The notes beneath the pieces were generated by a model, which had not been told where the DNA came from, ran no database searches, and saw only the letters and a list, made by a program, of their open reading frames with translations. A stretch of DNA of 64,000 nucleotides. It comes from Streptomyces sp. Ru72. GTDB lineage: Bacteria; Actinomycetota; Actinomycetes; Streptomycetales; Streptomycetaceae. This document shows, piece by piece, positions 16,870 through 26,475 of the stretch. Every line of letters begins with the position of its first letter. Within the stretch, counting starts at the first letter, position 1. The DNA is taken from positions 1-64,000 of the forward strand of contig NZ_PQSR01000023.1 of assembly GCF_002920635.1 (NCBI RefSeq), written 5' to 3'. The position numbers were made by a program, and so were the translations under genes.

Positions 16870-17553
16870 TCATCGGCGCCCGTCTGCCGCACTGCCCGGC
16901 GCAGGCCCTCCGATCCCGTCGTCGGTCAGGGCGATGACGATCTCCGGCGGTGTGACCAGGGTGTTCCTGACCGTGCAGCGGGACACCGCCGCCCGCAGGG
17001 CGTCCCGTCGCCCGGCGGGGAGCGTGGGGGCGCGCACCCGCAGGCGGACCGAACTCACGCGGGGCGCCCGGCCGGACGCCGTACGGAAGTCGGTCTCTAT
17101 CCGCAGCCCCTCACGGCTGAGGTCGTGGCGCTCGAGGAACCGGCCGGCACAGTGCGCGACGCACGCGGTCAGCGACGCCACGAGGAGCTCCACGGGAGTG
17201 GGGGCCGCGTCGGTACCGCCGTCCGGCACCGGCTGGTCCACGGCCAGTATGTGACCGCGCAGCCGCACTTCGTACGCGTCCGCGGCGATCGGCACGGCGT
17301 CCGCGTGGCCCGGCGGCCCCGGGACCCGCGGGGCGAAGGAGGCTGCCTGGTGGAGCAGCAGTCCGGCGACACGCCGGGCCTCCTCTGGCGTCAGCGAGGC
17401 CAGGGTCTCGCCCCGGTCGTGGGGTTCACAGGTGATGCCGAGGACGACACGCGCCATGTTCGGGGGCATTCCCTCGGGCGTGAACCCGGAGACGGTGACC
17501 GTACGACCGCGCCGGGTGCGTACGCCGTCCGCGAGCCGTTGCCTTGCGTTCAC
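16870..17553 (-). CDS. OsmC/Ohr family protein
   Basis: About 227 residues if started at GTG 17553; the start is uncertain, with only a weak GGTGA site upstream. An open frame runs back to 17751 but is Arg/Gly filler. The C-terminal half is the OsmC fold: TPVELLVASLTACVAHCAGR holds the conserved Cys, followed by the FLERHDLSREGLRIE beta strand. The other redox Cys is probably in the segment AAVSRCTVRNTL. An N-terminal TITCEPHDRGE-like region is a Streptomyces extension. OsmC/Ohr enzymes reduce organic hydroperoxides with thiols. It converges on the end of the iol operon. Confidence 0.75.
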   Translation of the reverse strand: MNARQRLADGVRTRRGRTVTVSGFTPEGMPPNMARVVLGITCEPHDRGETLASLTPEEARRVAGLLLHQAASFAPRVPGPPGHADAVPIAADAYEVRLRGHILAVDQPVPDGGTDAAPTPVELLVASLTACVAHCAGRFLERHDLSREGLRIETDFRTASGRAPRVSSVRLRVRAPTLPAGRRDALRAAVSRCTVRNTLVTPPEIVIALTDDGIGGPAPGSAADGRR

Positions 17554-17754
17554 GATGTCACCGTCCAGACTCGGCGCGCGGCGCCGGCGGGCGATCACGC
17601 GCCGTGTTCCACTTCCATGTGCCGGCCCTGCGCCTTCCGTGTCTGCTCCGGGTGCGCTCGCTTGTCCCGACACCTCCAGTGCACCGCACCCGCGCCCCCG
17701 CCGCTGAGGCCGAACAGCCCATGCCGGGGGACCCGAACGTCCCTGCCCCACCCT

Positions 17755-18591
17755 TCAGCGCGACTCCGGTACGACGGCCACCGGGCACTCGGCGTGGTGC
17801 AGCAGCGTGTGGGCCACCCGGCCCAGGTGGAGTGCCCGGCGGTCGTGGCCGCGCCGGACACCGATGATCACGAGGTCGGCGGCGGCCGAGCGGTGCAGCA
17901 GCACCCTGCGGGCGGTGCCCTCGACCGTGGAGCGGTGCACCCGTACGTCCGGATGGTCGGCCACGGCGTCCTGGAGCAGGGCGTCGATCAGGGTGGCCGC
18001 CCGCTCCTGGCAGCACAGGGCCGGGTCCCCGGCCAGCAGGGGGTGTTCCACGGGCCGGTGCGCGGGGCGGTGCCAGACACGGACGACGTCGAGGACGCAG
18101 CGCCGCACCTGTGCCTCCCGGAGGGCGAACCGCACCGCGGCGCCACTCGTGCCGGGCTCGCCCGCGCCGAGCAGGATCCGCTCGTGCGTGCCCTCGAGGC
18201 CGGCCCGGTCTCCGCGCACCACGACCACCGGCCCACGGGCACGGCCCGCGACAGTGAGGCTGACCGAGCCGAGGAGCAGCCCCGCCAGACGGCCGCGGCC
18301 ACGGCTGCCCGTCACCACGGCAGAGGCGTGGTGCACCGCGCGCAGCAACGCGTCGACCGGGTCCTCGGGCAGGACGTCGGCGGTGACCTCCACCTCCGGG
18401 TTGCGGCGCCGGGCGCGTTCCGTGGCGGTGGCGACGACGTCCGGCGGCACGTCGTCCTCGTCCTGCTCACCCCCGGAGGCGTACAGCAGCCGCAGGGGCA
18501 GCCCGTGCCGGGCCGCCTCGTCGGTCGCCCAGTCCACCGCCACCAGGCTGCACTCCGATCCGTCGACACCCACGACCAGCGGCGGCTTCAT
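17755..18591 (-). CDS. Universal stress protein, two USP domains
   Basis: 278 residues from ATG 18591 (GAAAGGTGG upstream). Two tandem USP domains: the first has VVGVDGSECSLVAVDWA and the ATP-binding GSRGRGRLAGLLLGSVS; the second ends IGVRRGH...LHLGRVAHTLLHHAECPVAVV, with a less regular GxxGx(9)G loop. Streptomyces often keep such double USPs for dormancy, hypoxia or membrane stress; the direct role is unknown. The next gene on the same strand, upstream, ends 132 bases away; a separate promoter is likely. Confidence 0.88.
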   Translation of the reverse strand: MKPPLVVGVDGSECSLVAVDWATDEAARHGLPLRLLYASGGEQDEDDVPPDVVATATERARRRNPEVEVTADVLPEDPVDALLRAVHHASAVVTGSRGRGRLAGLLLGSVSLTVAGRARGPVVVVRGDRAGLEGTHERILLGAGEPGTSGAAVRFALREAQVRRCVLDVVRVWHRPAHRPVEHPLLAGDPALCCQERAATLIDALLQDAVADHPDVRVHRSTVEGTARRVLLHRSAAADLVIIGVRRGHDRRALHLGRVAHTLLHHAECPVAVVPESR

Positions 18592-18723
18592 GCTTCCCAC
18601 CACCTTTCGTCCGGCTCCGGAACCACGCCGCGGCCGGCTCCGGAGCGGCCCACCTTCACCGTCACACCGGTCGCGGAGCGGTGAGAGGGGCACTTCGGCC
18701 CCTCGTGAAGGACCTTCGGCCCC

Positions 18724-19824
18724 CTACCGTGCCGGGAGGGCCTTGCGGAGGGTCTCGATGCAGGCGCTGATCGCCGTCTGAAGCTCCTCCAGGCGCTGGA
18801 GCATGTCGTCCTCGTACAGGTCGTCGAGGTCGTCGGCGTCGTCCAGGGTGAGCTCCTCGAAGACCCTCGTCGCGCGCTGGAGGCTGCTGTAGAACTTCGT
18901 CCGTCGCTCCTGGCGGCGCAGTTCGGGATCGGACTCGACGGTGCGGGCGACGAGATCCCTCACCGTGTCGTACGCCTCCGCCGCCCACGGTCCGGCCTCT
19001 TCTCCCTCATCGAGTTCGTCGAGGAGGGACAGATGGCGCTCGGCCTCCGCGCGGAGGTCGGCGGGCGCGTCGATCGTCTGCCCGGCCGGGGTCTTGACCT
19101 GGCCGTTCTCGACGATCTGGCGCACGTAGCCGATGCGGTCCGCCACCCGGCTCTCGCCGGCCACCGCCTTCTTCAGCTCGTCGGTGCGGACGACGTCACG
19201 GGCCAGTTCGGTCTGCAGGGCCGGGTCCTCCTTCAGCCGGTCCAGCAGCGCGGCCCGAGCGGTCCGGGCGGTGGCGGGGTCGGCGAGGATCGCGGCACGC
19301 AGCGCGGTGGGGTTCTCGGCGACCTCCAGCGCCTTGGTGGGGCGGATGCCCTCGGCCTCGGCCGCCGCCGCGATGGCGGTACCGCGCTCGGAGGACGCGC
19401 TGGAGCGGGGGCTGTAGTAGGAGTGCCATGCGTCGGAGTCCGGCAGGTCGATCTCCTGGCCGGGGACGAGGATCTCGAAGTGCGGGACGAGCCCGTCGTC
19501 GGCGGCCTTGTCCCACGCCCTGTAGTACCGCATGACCCGCTCCGCGGAGCATCCCGCCAGCTCGGCGAACCGCTGGGCGGAGATCTTCGGGGTCTCCCCC
19601 GCCGGCTGTCCGCCGGGCCGTACGCTGCGCGCCACCTTCAGCGCGAACGCCCAGCCACCGGTCCGCGCGTACACCCCGAACTCGCGGGCGTCACGCGCCA
19701 CCGCCTCGGCGACCTCCGGTTCCGCGAGGGCCGGGGCCGCTCCCGGCTCGACCCAGAACTCTTCGCCTGCTGCGTCTGCCGCCGCTGCCGCCTCTGCTGC
19801 GGACGGGACGATCGGTACGGTCAC
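18724..19824 (-). CDS. Conserved hypothetical protein with a possible helix-turn-helix
   Basis: 366 residues from GTG 19824. Strongly acidic and Ala/Glu-rich at both ends. Residues about 80-105 (ISAQRFAELAGCSAERVMRY) look like a helix-turn-helix, and the regions RAALLDRLKEDPALQTELA and DELKKAVAGESRVADRIGYV are long amphipathic helices. The C-terminal 70 residues are helical and acidic (LDDADDLDDLYEDDMLQ). No membrane segment or signal peptide. The layout suggests a DNA- or nucleoid-associated protein, but I do not recognise the family. It diverges from the F420-type oxidoreductase gene. Confidence 0.6.
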   Translation of the reverse strand: MTVPIVPSAAEAAAAADAAGEEFWVEPGAAPALAEPEVAEAVARDAREFGVYARTGGWAFALKVARSVRPGGQPAGETPKISAQRFAELAGCSAERVMRYYRAWDKAADDGLVPHFEILVPGQEIDLPDSDAWHSYYSPRSSASSERGTAIAAAAEAEGIRPTKALEVAENPTALRAAILADPATARTARAALLDRLKEDPALQTELARDVVRTDELKKAVAGESRVADRIGYVRQIVENGQVKTPAGQTIDAPADLRAEAERHLSLLDELDEGEEAGPWAAEAYDTVRDLVARTVESDPELRRQERRTKFYSSLQRATRVFEELTLDDADDLDDLYEDDMLQRLEELQTAISACIETLRKALPAR

Positions 19825-20088
19825 GGGGAACTCTCCCGGGCACTCGCGGACTGTGGAAACGAAGCGAGCAGCCTATAGGAGCGCGTTGCCGCCGAGGTCC
19901 GGCCGCGTCGGGGCGACGTGAAGGCGCCGCCCCCGGTCGGTCGGCCCATCCGTCCGATCGGTCCGTCCGGGCGTCGCTTCTTGAGGGACACGGCGTGGAA
20001 TACGCGGCGTCGGGCGGCCGTTGGGCTCTGCTGTGATCAAGTGGTGCGTGGGCAGCGCACCGTACCGGGCACGGAGGGATCGGGACCG

Positions 20089-20979
20089 ATGGGCGATGTC
20101 ATCAGCACGGACAGCGTGGGCTCGCTGAAGGAGACCGTCGGGCGGTACGGCATCTGGAGTGCCGGACTGCGTTCGGAGGATCCGGCCAGGCGCGGTGAAC
20201 TGGCCGACGCGGCTGCCGAACTGCAGGAACTCGGCTTCGGCGCGGTCTGGTTGGGCGGCAGCAGCGCGGTGCGCCACGCGGTGCCGCTGATCGAGGCGAC
20301 CTCGCGGCTCGTCGTGGCGACCGGCATCCAGAGCATCTGGCAGTACGAGGCCGGCGACACGGCGGCGAGCGTCGTGGAGCTGGAGCGGACCCACCCCGGG
20401 CGCTTCCTGCTCGGGCTCGGCGTGAGCCATGCGAAGCTGGCGGACCAGTACCGCCGCCCGTACTCGGCCATGGTGGGCTATCTGGACGAGCTCGACGCCG
20501 CCGGGGTACCGGCGGGGCACCGTGTGCTGGCCGCGCTCGGGCCGAAGATGCTGGAGCTGTCCCGCGACCGTGCCGTGGGCTCGCACCCGTACCTGGTGAC
20601 CACCGACCATACGGCCGAGGCCCGCGCGATCCTCGGTGACGGCCCACTGCTGGCTCCTGAGACGAAGGTGGTCCTGGAGACGGACCCGGACCGCGCCCGG
20701 GCGACGGCCCGCGGCAGCCTCGCCGTCTACCTCGGACTGCCCAACTACACCAAGGCGCTGGCCCGGTTCGGCTTCACCGACGACGACTTCGCGGGTGGCG
20801 GCAGCGACCGGCTGGTCGACGCGCTGTTCGCCTGGGGCGACGACGACCGGATCCGGGAACGGATCGAGGCCCATCTGGCCGCGGGCGCGGACCATGTGGC
20901 CCTCCAGGTGGTGGACGACCAGCCCCGCGACTCGCTTCCCCGGGAAGGCTGGCGCCGCCTGGCCGCACTGCTGAACTGA
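20089..20979 (+). CDS. LLM-class F420-dependent oxidoreductase (TIGR03620-like)
   Basis: 296 residues from ATG 20089, selected by GGAGG ten bases upstream; the open frame reaches back to 19918 without family likeness. Luciferase-like TIM barrel: VGRYGIWSAGLRSEDP, ELQELGFGAVWLGGSS, VVATGIQSIWQYEA, HPGRFLLGLGVSH. This subgroup uses coenzyme F420 as hydride carrier in actinobacteria. The substrate is unknown. It precedes the isochorismatase-like gene by 94 bases; a link is possible but not shown. Confidence 0.88.
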   Translation: MGDVISTDSVGSLKETVGRYGIWSAGLRSEDPARRGELADAAAELQELGFGAVWLGGSSAVRHAVPLIEATSRLVVATGIQSIWQYEAGDTAASVVELERTHPGRFLLGLGVSHAKLADQYRRPYSAMVGYLDELDAAGVPAGHRVLAALGPKMLELSRDRAVGSHPYLVTTDHTAEARAILGDGPLLAPETKVVLETDPDRARATARGSLAVYLGLPNYTKALARFGFTDDDFAGGGSDRLVDALFAWGDDDRIRERIEAHLAAGADHVALQVVDDQPRDSLPREGWRRLAALLN

Positions 20980-21073
20980 CGGACGCGCAGATCCGGGGCC
21001 CGTTGTCAGTGCCCCGTCCTACTGTGGTCGTCGGCACAGGAGCACGGACCACCGACGAGACGATGGAGTCCCC

Positions 21074-21640
21074 ATGACGACCCTGCCCGACCGGCCGAAC
21101 ACCGCGCTGCTCGTCATCGACGTCCAGAAGGGGGTGATGGCCGGCACGCCGCGTCGCGACAGCGTGATCGCGAACATCGGCACGCTGGTGGACAGGGCCC
21201 GCGAGGAGGACGTGCCCGTGGTGTGGGTGCAGCACTCCGACGACCAGCTCAAGCGAGGCAGCGAGAGCTGGGAGTACGTGCCGGAGCTGGTGCGCCGCGA
21301 CGAGGAGCCCCTGATCCACAAGCTCTACTTCGACTCGTTCGAGGACACCGAGCTGGAGACGGTGCTCGCCGAGCGCGGAGTGGGCCGGCTCGTCGTCACC
21401 GGTGCCCAGACCGACGGTTGCGTACGCTCCACCCTGCACGGCGCCTTCGTCCGCGGCTACGACGTGACGCTGGTCGGTGACGCGCACACCACGGAGGACC
21501 TGACGGAGTACGGCGCGCCGTCCCCGGAGCAGGTGATCGCGCACACCAACCTCTACTGGAACTGGCACAGCGCCCCCGGGCGCCGCGGCGGGACGGTCGG
21601 CACGGCGGAGGTGACGTTCGCACCGGCCGACGGGGGATGA
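21074..21640 (+). CDS. Cysteine hydrolase, isochorismatase-like family
   Basis: 188 residues. ALLVIDVQKGVM supplies the catalytic Asp, the segment DEEPLIHKLYFDSF the Lys, and GAQTDGCVRSTLHGAF the nucleophile Cys with the usual cis-peptide before it. Such enzymes hydrolyse isochorismate, nicotinamide, carbamoyl-sarcosine or similar amides; which one cannot be read here. ATG follows a GGAGTCC site. Standalone gene after the LLM oxidoreductase. Confidence 0.88.
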   Translation: MTTLPDRPNTALLVIDVQKGVMAGTPRRDSVIANIGTLVDRAREEDVPVVWVQHSDDQLKRGSESWEYVPELVRRDEEPLIHKLYFDSFEDTELETVLAERGVGRLVVTGAQTDGCVRSTLHGAFVRGYDVTLVGDAHTTEDLTEYGAPSPEQVIAHTNLYWNWHSAPGRRGGTVGTAEVTFAPADGG

Positions 21641-21769
21641 ACCGGGACCGGCCGGTCCGTTCGGGTACGGCGTTCCGACATCCGAGGCGTCCTGCGTCCA
21701 AGTGGTGCGACCCCCTGGCACGGTCGTAGCGTGGCACGGGAGTCCGGAGACAGACGGGCGGGAGCGGAC

Positions 21770-22237
21770 ATGCGCAATCACACCATCACCAAGGCGGTCG
21801 TGCTCGGTGCCGTCGCATCGCTGGCAGCAGTCATGGCAACGGCATCCGCCGCCCCGGCCACGGTGCCGTCGGCCGCGCACACCGTGCCACGGCAGTCCGG
21901 GCGCCCCGTCGTCGTCGACTGTTTCTGGCAGCCGGAGGTGCGCCCCGGCGCCTTCGTGATCGCCTGCGGTGACGGAAACAGCCTCCTGTCCTCGGTCCAC
22001 TGGTCGCAGTGGGGGCCAAGCTCGGCCGTGGGCGAGGCCGTCAACATGGTCAACGACTGCAAGCCGTACTGCGCGGCGGGCAGGTTCCACTCGTATCCGG
22101 TCACCGTGCGGCTCGACCACCCGCAGCCGTGGAAGAAGCGCCCTCAGCTGCAGCACTACACCCGGATGACCCTCACCTACACCGACGGCAGGCCGGACGG
22201 GTTCGGACGCGTGGTGACGTACCCCCTCTGGGACTGA
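21770..22237 (+). CDS. Small secreted protein of unknown function
   Basis: 155 residues from ATG 21770, with GGGAGCGG just upstream; an alternative GTG at 21731 adds 13 hydrophilic residues before the signal. AVVLGAVASLAAVMATASAAPA is a signal peptide with cleavage after an AxA. The mature chain has four Cys (VVDCFWQPE, VIACGDG, CKPYC), likely disulfide-bonded, and ends YTDGRPDGFGRVVTYPLW. A similar layout (ACGDGN ... W..W) is widespread in Streptomyces secreted proteins, but no function is known to me. Confidence 0.7.
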   Translation: MRNHTITKAVVLGAVASLAAVMATASAAPATVPSAAHTVPRQSGRPVVVDCFWQPEVRPGAFVIACGDGNSLLSSVHWSQWGPSSAVGEAVNMVNDCKPYCAAGRFHSYPVTVRLDHPQPWKKRPQLQHYTRMTLTYTDGRPDGFGRVVTYPLWD

Positions 22238-22253
22238 TCCCGTTCCTCCCGGA

Positions 22254-23132
22254 TCAGGCGGGACCGGGCAGCCCGGCGCCGGTGACCCCGACCGGGTTGC
22301 CGGACGGAATCACTCCTGAGGCCACCACCGTCCGGGCCAGCGGGGCGAGCAGTTCGGCCAGTCGCATGGTGGCATCGCGGCCGAGCGCCCGCCACGGCCC
22401 CTCCGCGGCGGCGTCGGTGGCCTCTTCGATCGCGGCGCGCTCGGCCGCTCCCGCTTCGGTCAGACGCCCCCGGCCGTCGATCCACCCGCGCTCCCGCAAC
22501 AGCGCCTCGGCGCCCTCCCAGGTGGCGGAGTCCCATTTCCGGCCCTCCCGCAGCAACGCGCCGTCCGACTCCCCCGAGGCGGCCTTGAGCACCATCGCCT
22601 CGACCGGACCGATGCCCCGGCTCACCAGCACGGCGACATGCCCGTCACCGCGGTGTTCGCGGAGCGTGGTCGCCGCCTGCCAGAGCCGTACGTGCGGCTG
22701 GGCAGGGCGTTCCAGCGCCTGGTTGGCCGCGCCGAGCACCCGTCCCGCGGTGTCGGCCGCCTGGGCCGCGTCCCAGGCGAGGTCCGCCGCCTCCGCCATC
22801 AGCCCGCCGTGTACAGCCGCGTCCCCGTACAGCCGCCGCATGGCGCGGTCCACTGCCCGCTCCCTGGCCGCCAGCAGATCCGACGGTGCCGCGTACCGCC
22901 ACGCGTCGGGCAGCGCCCGCGCCACCCGGTCGGGATGGAACACGTAGAAGCTGCCGGTCACGACCGCCGCGGGAACAGGACCGAGCGGCGCGGCACGCAG
23001 ACCGAAGTAGCCCATCCAGAAGCCGCGCATCCCGGCCTCGTCGGCGGCCTGGCGCGCCTCCGGTGCGAAGTACACAAGGTCGTGCACCGGCTCCGAGAGC
23101 TCCCACATCAGCCGGGAAGAAACGTCTCTCAC
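22254..23132 (-). CDS. SCO6745-like family protein
   Basis: 292 residues from GTG 23132, behind GAGGGGGCAGC. It begins MWELSEPVHDLVYFAPEAR and continues RGFWMGYFGLRAAPLGPV, YVFHPDRVARALPDAW and LREHRGDGHVAVLVSRG, the conserved blocks of the actinobacterial SCO6745 family. The C-terminal third (WEGAEALLRERGWIDGRGRLTEAG) looks like a winged-helix MarR-type domain. Biochemical role unknown; a sensor or regulator is possible. Two inverted repeats of the TATGAC type sit directly upstream in the gap shared with csbD. Confidence 0.75.
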   Translation of the reverse strand: MRDVSSRLMWELSEPVHDLVYFAPEARQAADEAGMRGFWMGYFGLRAAPLGPVPAAVVTGSFYVFHPDRVARALPDAWRYAAPSDLLAARERAVDRAMRRLYGDAAVHGGLMAEAADLAWDAAQAADTAGRVLGAANQALERPAQPHVRLWQAATTLREHRGDGHVAVLVSRGIGPVEAMVLKAASGESDGALLREGRKWDSATWEGAEALLRERGWIDGRGRLTEAGAAERAAIEEATDAAAEGPWRALGRDATMRLAELLAPLARTVVASGVIPSGNPVGVTGAGLPGPA

Positions 23133-23173
23133 GCTGCCCCCTCGTCTCCTGCGACCCGCATCCGATCAGCCGG

Positions 23174-23213
23174 CTATGACAGCGGTCATAGCACACATGA
23201 TGACAGCCGTCAT
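23174..23213. promoter_or_regulatory. Tandem inverted-repeat operator
   Basis: CTATGAC-AGCG-GTCATAG (23174-23191) is a perfect 7-bp inverted repeat and ATGAC-AGCC-GTCAT (23200-23213) a second copy, centres 24 bases apart, a little over two helical turns. Both share the AGCS spacer. They lie 42 bases upstream of the SCO6745-like start and about 125 bases upstream of the CsbD-like start. A dimeric TetR or MarR-like protein is the likely reader; the SCO6745-like protein itself is one candidate. Confidence 0.65.
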
Positions 23214-23337
23214 AGGGGGAGCAGCGCAGACGCGTCGGCACTGTGCCGATCGGCCCGGCCATGTTTGGGTGCCGCACCACCGATCACTCGACGTAGTGGG
23301 TGACCCCCCAGTCGACATGCGACGTGGAGGAGCAACG

Positions 23338-23511
23338 GTGGCTGGAGAACAGAAGGCCAAGGCGAAGTTCGAACAGGCCAAGGGCAAGATCAAGGAGACG
23401 TTCGGCCGCGCGCTCGGCAATGAGTCGATGACGGCCGAAGGTCGAGGCAAGAAGTCGAAGGGCGACATGCGCCAGATGAAGGAGAAGGCGAAGGACATCT
23501 TCAAGCGCTGA
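23338..23511 (+). CDS. CsbD family stress-response protein
   Basis: 57 residues from GTG 23338, GGAGG ten bases upstream. The sequence is the CsbD pattern: FEQAKGKIKETFGRALG, then a second helix AEGRGKKSKGDMRQMKEKAK. Very Lys/Glu/Gln-rich, no Cys, small and soluble. CsbD-like proteins are made under general stress control in many bacteria; molecular role unknown. Followed by a strong hairpin terminator. Confidence 0.9.
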   Translation: MAGEQKAKAKFEQAKGKIKETFGRALGNESMTAEGRGKKSKGDMRQMKEKAKDIFKR

Positions 23512-23532
23512 CGCAGAACGCGCCCATGGGCG

Positions 23533-23559
23533 GGCCCCCGGTCCACCGGACCGGGGGCC
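23533..23559. terminator. Bidirectional hairpin terminator
   Basis: Perfect 12-bp stem GGCCCCCGGTCC/GGACCGGGGGCC with a 3-base ACC loop, 22 bases after the csbD stop and 20 bases before the converging DUF6098 stop. Confidence 0.85.
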
Positions 23560-23578
23560 GCGCCGTGTGTCAGGCCGC

Positions 23579-24031
23579 TCAGCGTCCGTCGTCGCGGCGC
23601 AGCGGCCCCCAGGAGCCGGACTGGCGGTCGACCTCGGTCTGAGCCTCCCTGATGACCTTCTCGTCGACCCAGCCGACCGGCACGACGTCCCGTACGAGCG
23701 GCTCGTTGTCGGGCCCGCGACCCTCGACGCGGCCCCGCAGAACCCAGGGACGCACACCCTCCCCCTTCTCGCGGGGCAGATGCGAGTAGTCGTGCAGCCG
23801 CCGGGCCACCCACAGCTCGACGGGCCGGTCCCCCCACCAGGGCTCGACCCCGAGGGGGTTGGCCGACAGCCCCGGCATCGGGACGCCGGTGAGGTCGTCC
23901 CTGCTCTTCGCGTTCCCCAGATCGGCGGAGGGTCCGCGCGACCAGCGGACGTAGAGGTCGCAGTCGCGGCCCACCAGAGCCCCCAGCTCGCCGAGGGTCC
24001 GCACAACGGGAAGGTCGTCCGTGGCGTTCAT
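23579..24031 (-). CDS. DUF6098 family protein
   Basis: 150 residues from ATG 24031 behind GAGGAGGAG. It shows the conserved blocks CDLYVRWSRGPSADL, DDLTGVPMPGLSANPL, VEPWWGDRPVELWVARRLHDYSHLP and GRGPDNEPLV, which I recognise as the Streptomyces DUF6098 family. Rich in Trp and Pro, soluble, no catalytic pattern evident. Function unknown. The upstream frame to 24157 has no family likeness and is left out. Confidence 0.75.
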   Translation of the reverse strand: MNATDDLPVVRTLGELGALVGRDCDLYVRWSRGPSADLGNAKSRDDLTGVPMPGLSANPLGVEPWWGDRPVELWVARRLHDYSHLPREKGEGVRPWVLRGRVEGRGPDNEPLVRDVVPVGWVDEKVIREAQTEVDRQSGSWGPLRRDDGR

Positions 24032-24193
24032 ACGGTCGCTCCTCCTCACGGTCGCCCATGCCCCGGTGGCGGCTGGGCCACCGGTTCCCCACCACGACGG
24101 CACGGATGCGCTCCCGCACCTGCGGTCACCACCGGGTACCCCTGTGCCGAGGGGCAATCCCTGAGGTGGTCAGGGAGATCCACGGCCGCCGTT

Positions 24194-25183
<990 letters not shown>

Positions 25184-25544
25184 GTGCGTCTCAGCCCTTC
25201 CTTGCGATGCTGTCCTTCGCTTCGCGGGTGCGTGCGAAGCGGGAGGCTCACCGTGCCCGCGGCCTCGCGGCCTCACCGGCCGGACTCACCGGCCTCCTCA
25301 ACTCCATGGAGCAGCGAATCCGCCGCAGCGGCATCCCGGGGTCCGCACGCGGCACAGTCCGGCAGGCGGCAGAGTCCGGCAGGCGGTGGAGAGTCCGCAG
25401 TGCGCCGAGATCCGGCGCGCGACCATGTGACGAGTCGGCCGCCCGGCGCCCGCCGCCCCATGGCCTGTTCCCGGTGAGCCATGCCGTGCACGCTAGATCT
25501 TCGCGTGCACTCGAAGTCAAGGCGACGGCCGCAGCGTGGGTCCC
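25184..25544. other. Intergenic region, small tandem repeat
   Basis: 361 bases between the AKR start and the methyltransferase stop on the same strand. It carries a 14-base unit AGTCCGGCAGGCGG twice (25356-25369 and 25373-25386, 17-base period), with a partial third GAGTCCGC after it. Otherwise I see no gene, terminator or clear promoter. Confidence 0.4.
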
Positions 25545-26378
25545 TCAGCGGTCCTTGCGGCCCACGCCCGCGTACACCCAGTACTCCCGCGGGTTGTCCG
25601 GCACCGGGTCCTCCGGGTCCGGGCGCCACAGCGGTACGTGGACCAGGCCGGGCTCCACCAGATCGAATCCGTCGAACAGGGTGAGGATCTCGTCGCGGGA
25701 ACGTGCGGTGACCGGCGATGTCGCCCGGGACCGGTACAGCTTGCCCACGGCGGCGGCCGTGTCCGGCCGGTCCTCGTTCGTGGCATGGCTCATCGCCAGC
25801 CAGCTGCCCTCGGGGACGGCGTCCCGGAAGGCGGCCACGAGACCGGCCGGGTCCTCCTCCGGCGTGATGAAGTGCAGGATCGTGATCATCAGTACGGCGA
25901 CCGGCTGCTCGAAGTCGATCAGTTTCCGCACCTGCGGCGAGGACAGGATGTCCCGCGGCCTTCGGATGTCGGCGTCGACGATGTCCGCGTGCGGGTTGTC
26001 GGCGAGCAGGGAAGCGCTGTGGGCCACGGCCACCGGGTCGTTGTCCACGTAGATCACCCGCGCTCCGGGGCTGGCCTCCTGCGCCACCTCGTGGACGTTG
26101 CCCTGGGTGGGAATGCCAGAGCCGAGGTCGATGAACTGCCGCACCCCGGCCCCTATCAGGAAGCGCACGGCCCGCCGGAGAAAGGCGCGGTTGGCCCGCG
26201 CCAGGGTGCGGACCTGGGGGTCGATGGCGGTGAACGCCGCCAGCGCCTCCCGGTCGATCGCGAAGTTGTGCTGCCCGCCCAGCATGGCGTCGTACATCCG
26301 GGCGACGCTCGCCTTGTCGGGATCGACGCCCTGCGGGAGACCCTCGTGACCCGGCACCACAACTCCCCGAATCGGCAC
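25545..26378 (-). CDS. SAM-dependent methyltransferase, DUF574/Methyltransf_19 type
   Basis: 277 residues. Conserved blocks of the actinobacterial DUF574 family: ASVARMYDAMLGGQHNFAIDR, ANRAFLRRAVRFL, the SAM-binding FIDLGSGIPTQGNVHEVAQ, VIYVDNDPVAVAHS, VLMITILHFI and YWVYAGVGRK. Streptomyces carry many of these, often close to regulators of development; substrates are generally unknown. It diverges from the SpoIIE-type phosphatase gene across about 97 bases, suggesting shared control. Confidence 0.9.
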   Translation of the reverse strand: MPIRGVVVPGHEGLPQGVDPDKASVARMYDAMLGGQHNFAIDREALAAFTAIDPQVRTLARANRAFLRRAVRFLIGAGVRQFIDLGSGIPTQGNVHEVAQEASPGARVIYVDNDPVAVAHSASLLADNPHADIVDADIRRPRDILSSPQVRKLIDFEQPVAVLMITILHFITPEEDPAGLVAAFRDAVPEGSWLAMSHATNEDRPDTAAAVGKLYRSRATSPVTARSRDEILTLFDGFDLVEPGLVHVPLWRPDPEDPVPDNPREYWVYAGVGRKDR

Positions 26379-26475
26379 TGATCTTGATGCTCCATCATAT
26401 AGTTGTCAGCGACCACTCGGCGAGGCGATCCCCCGCCGCCGGCCGCACCCGGCCACCAACCGGAAAGGCACGACC

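Noticed and set aside
16693..18684. 663-codon open frame on the plus strand
   Set aside because: Antisense to the OsmC and USP genes, which have proper starts, ribosome binding sites and motifs.
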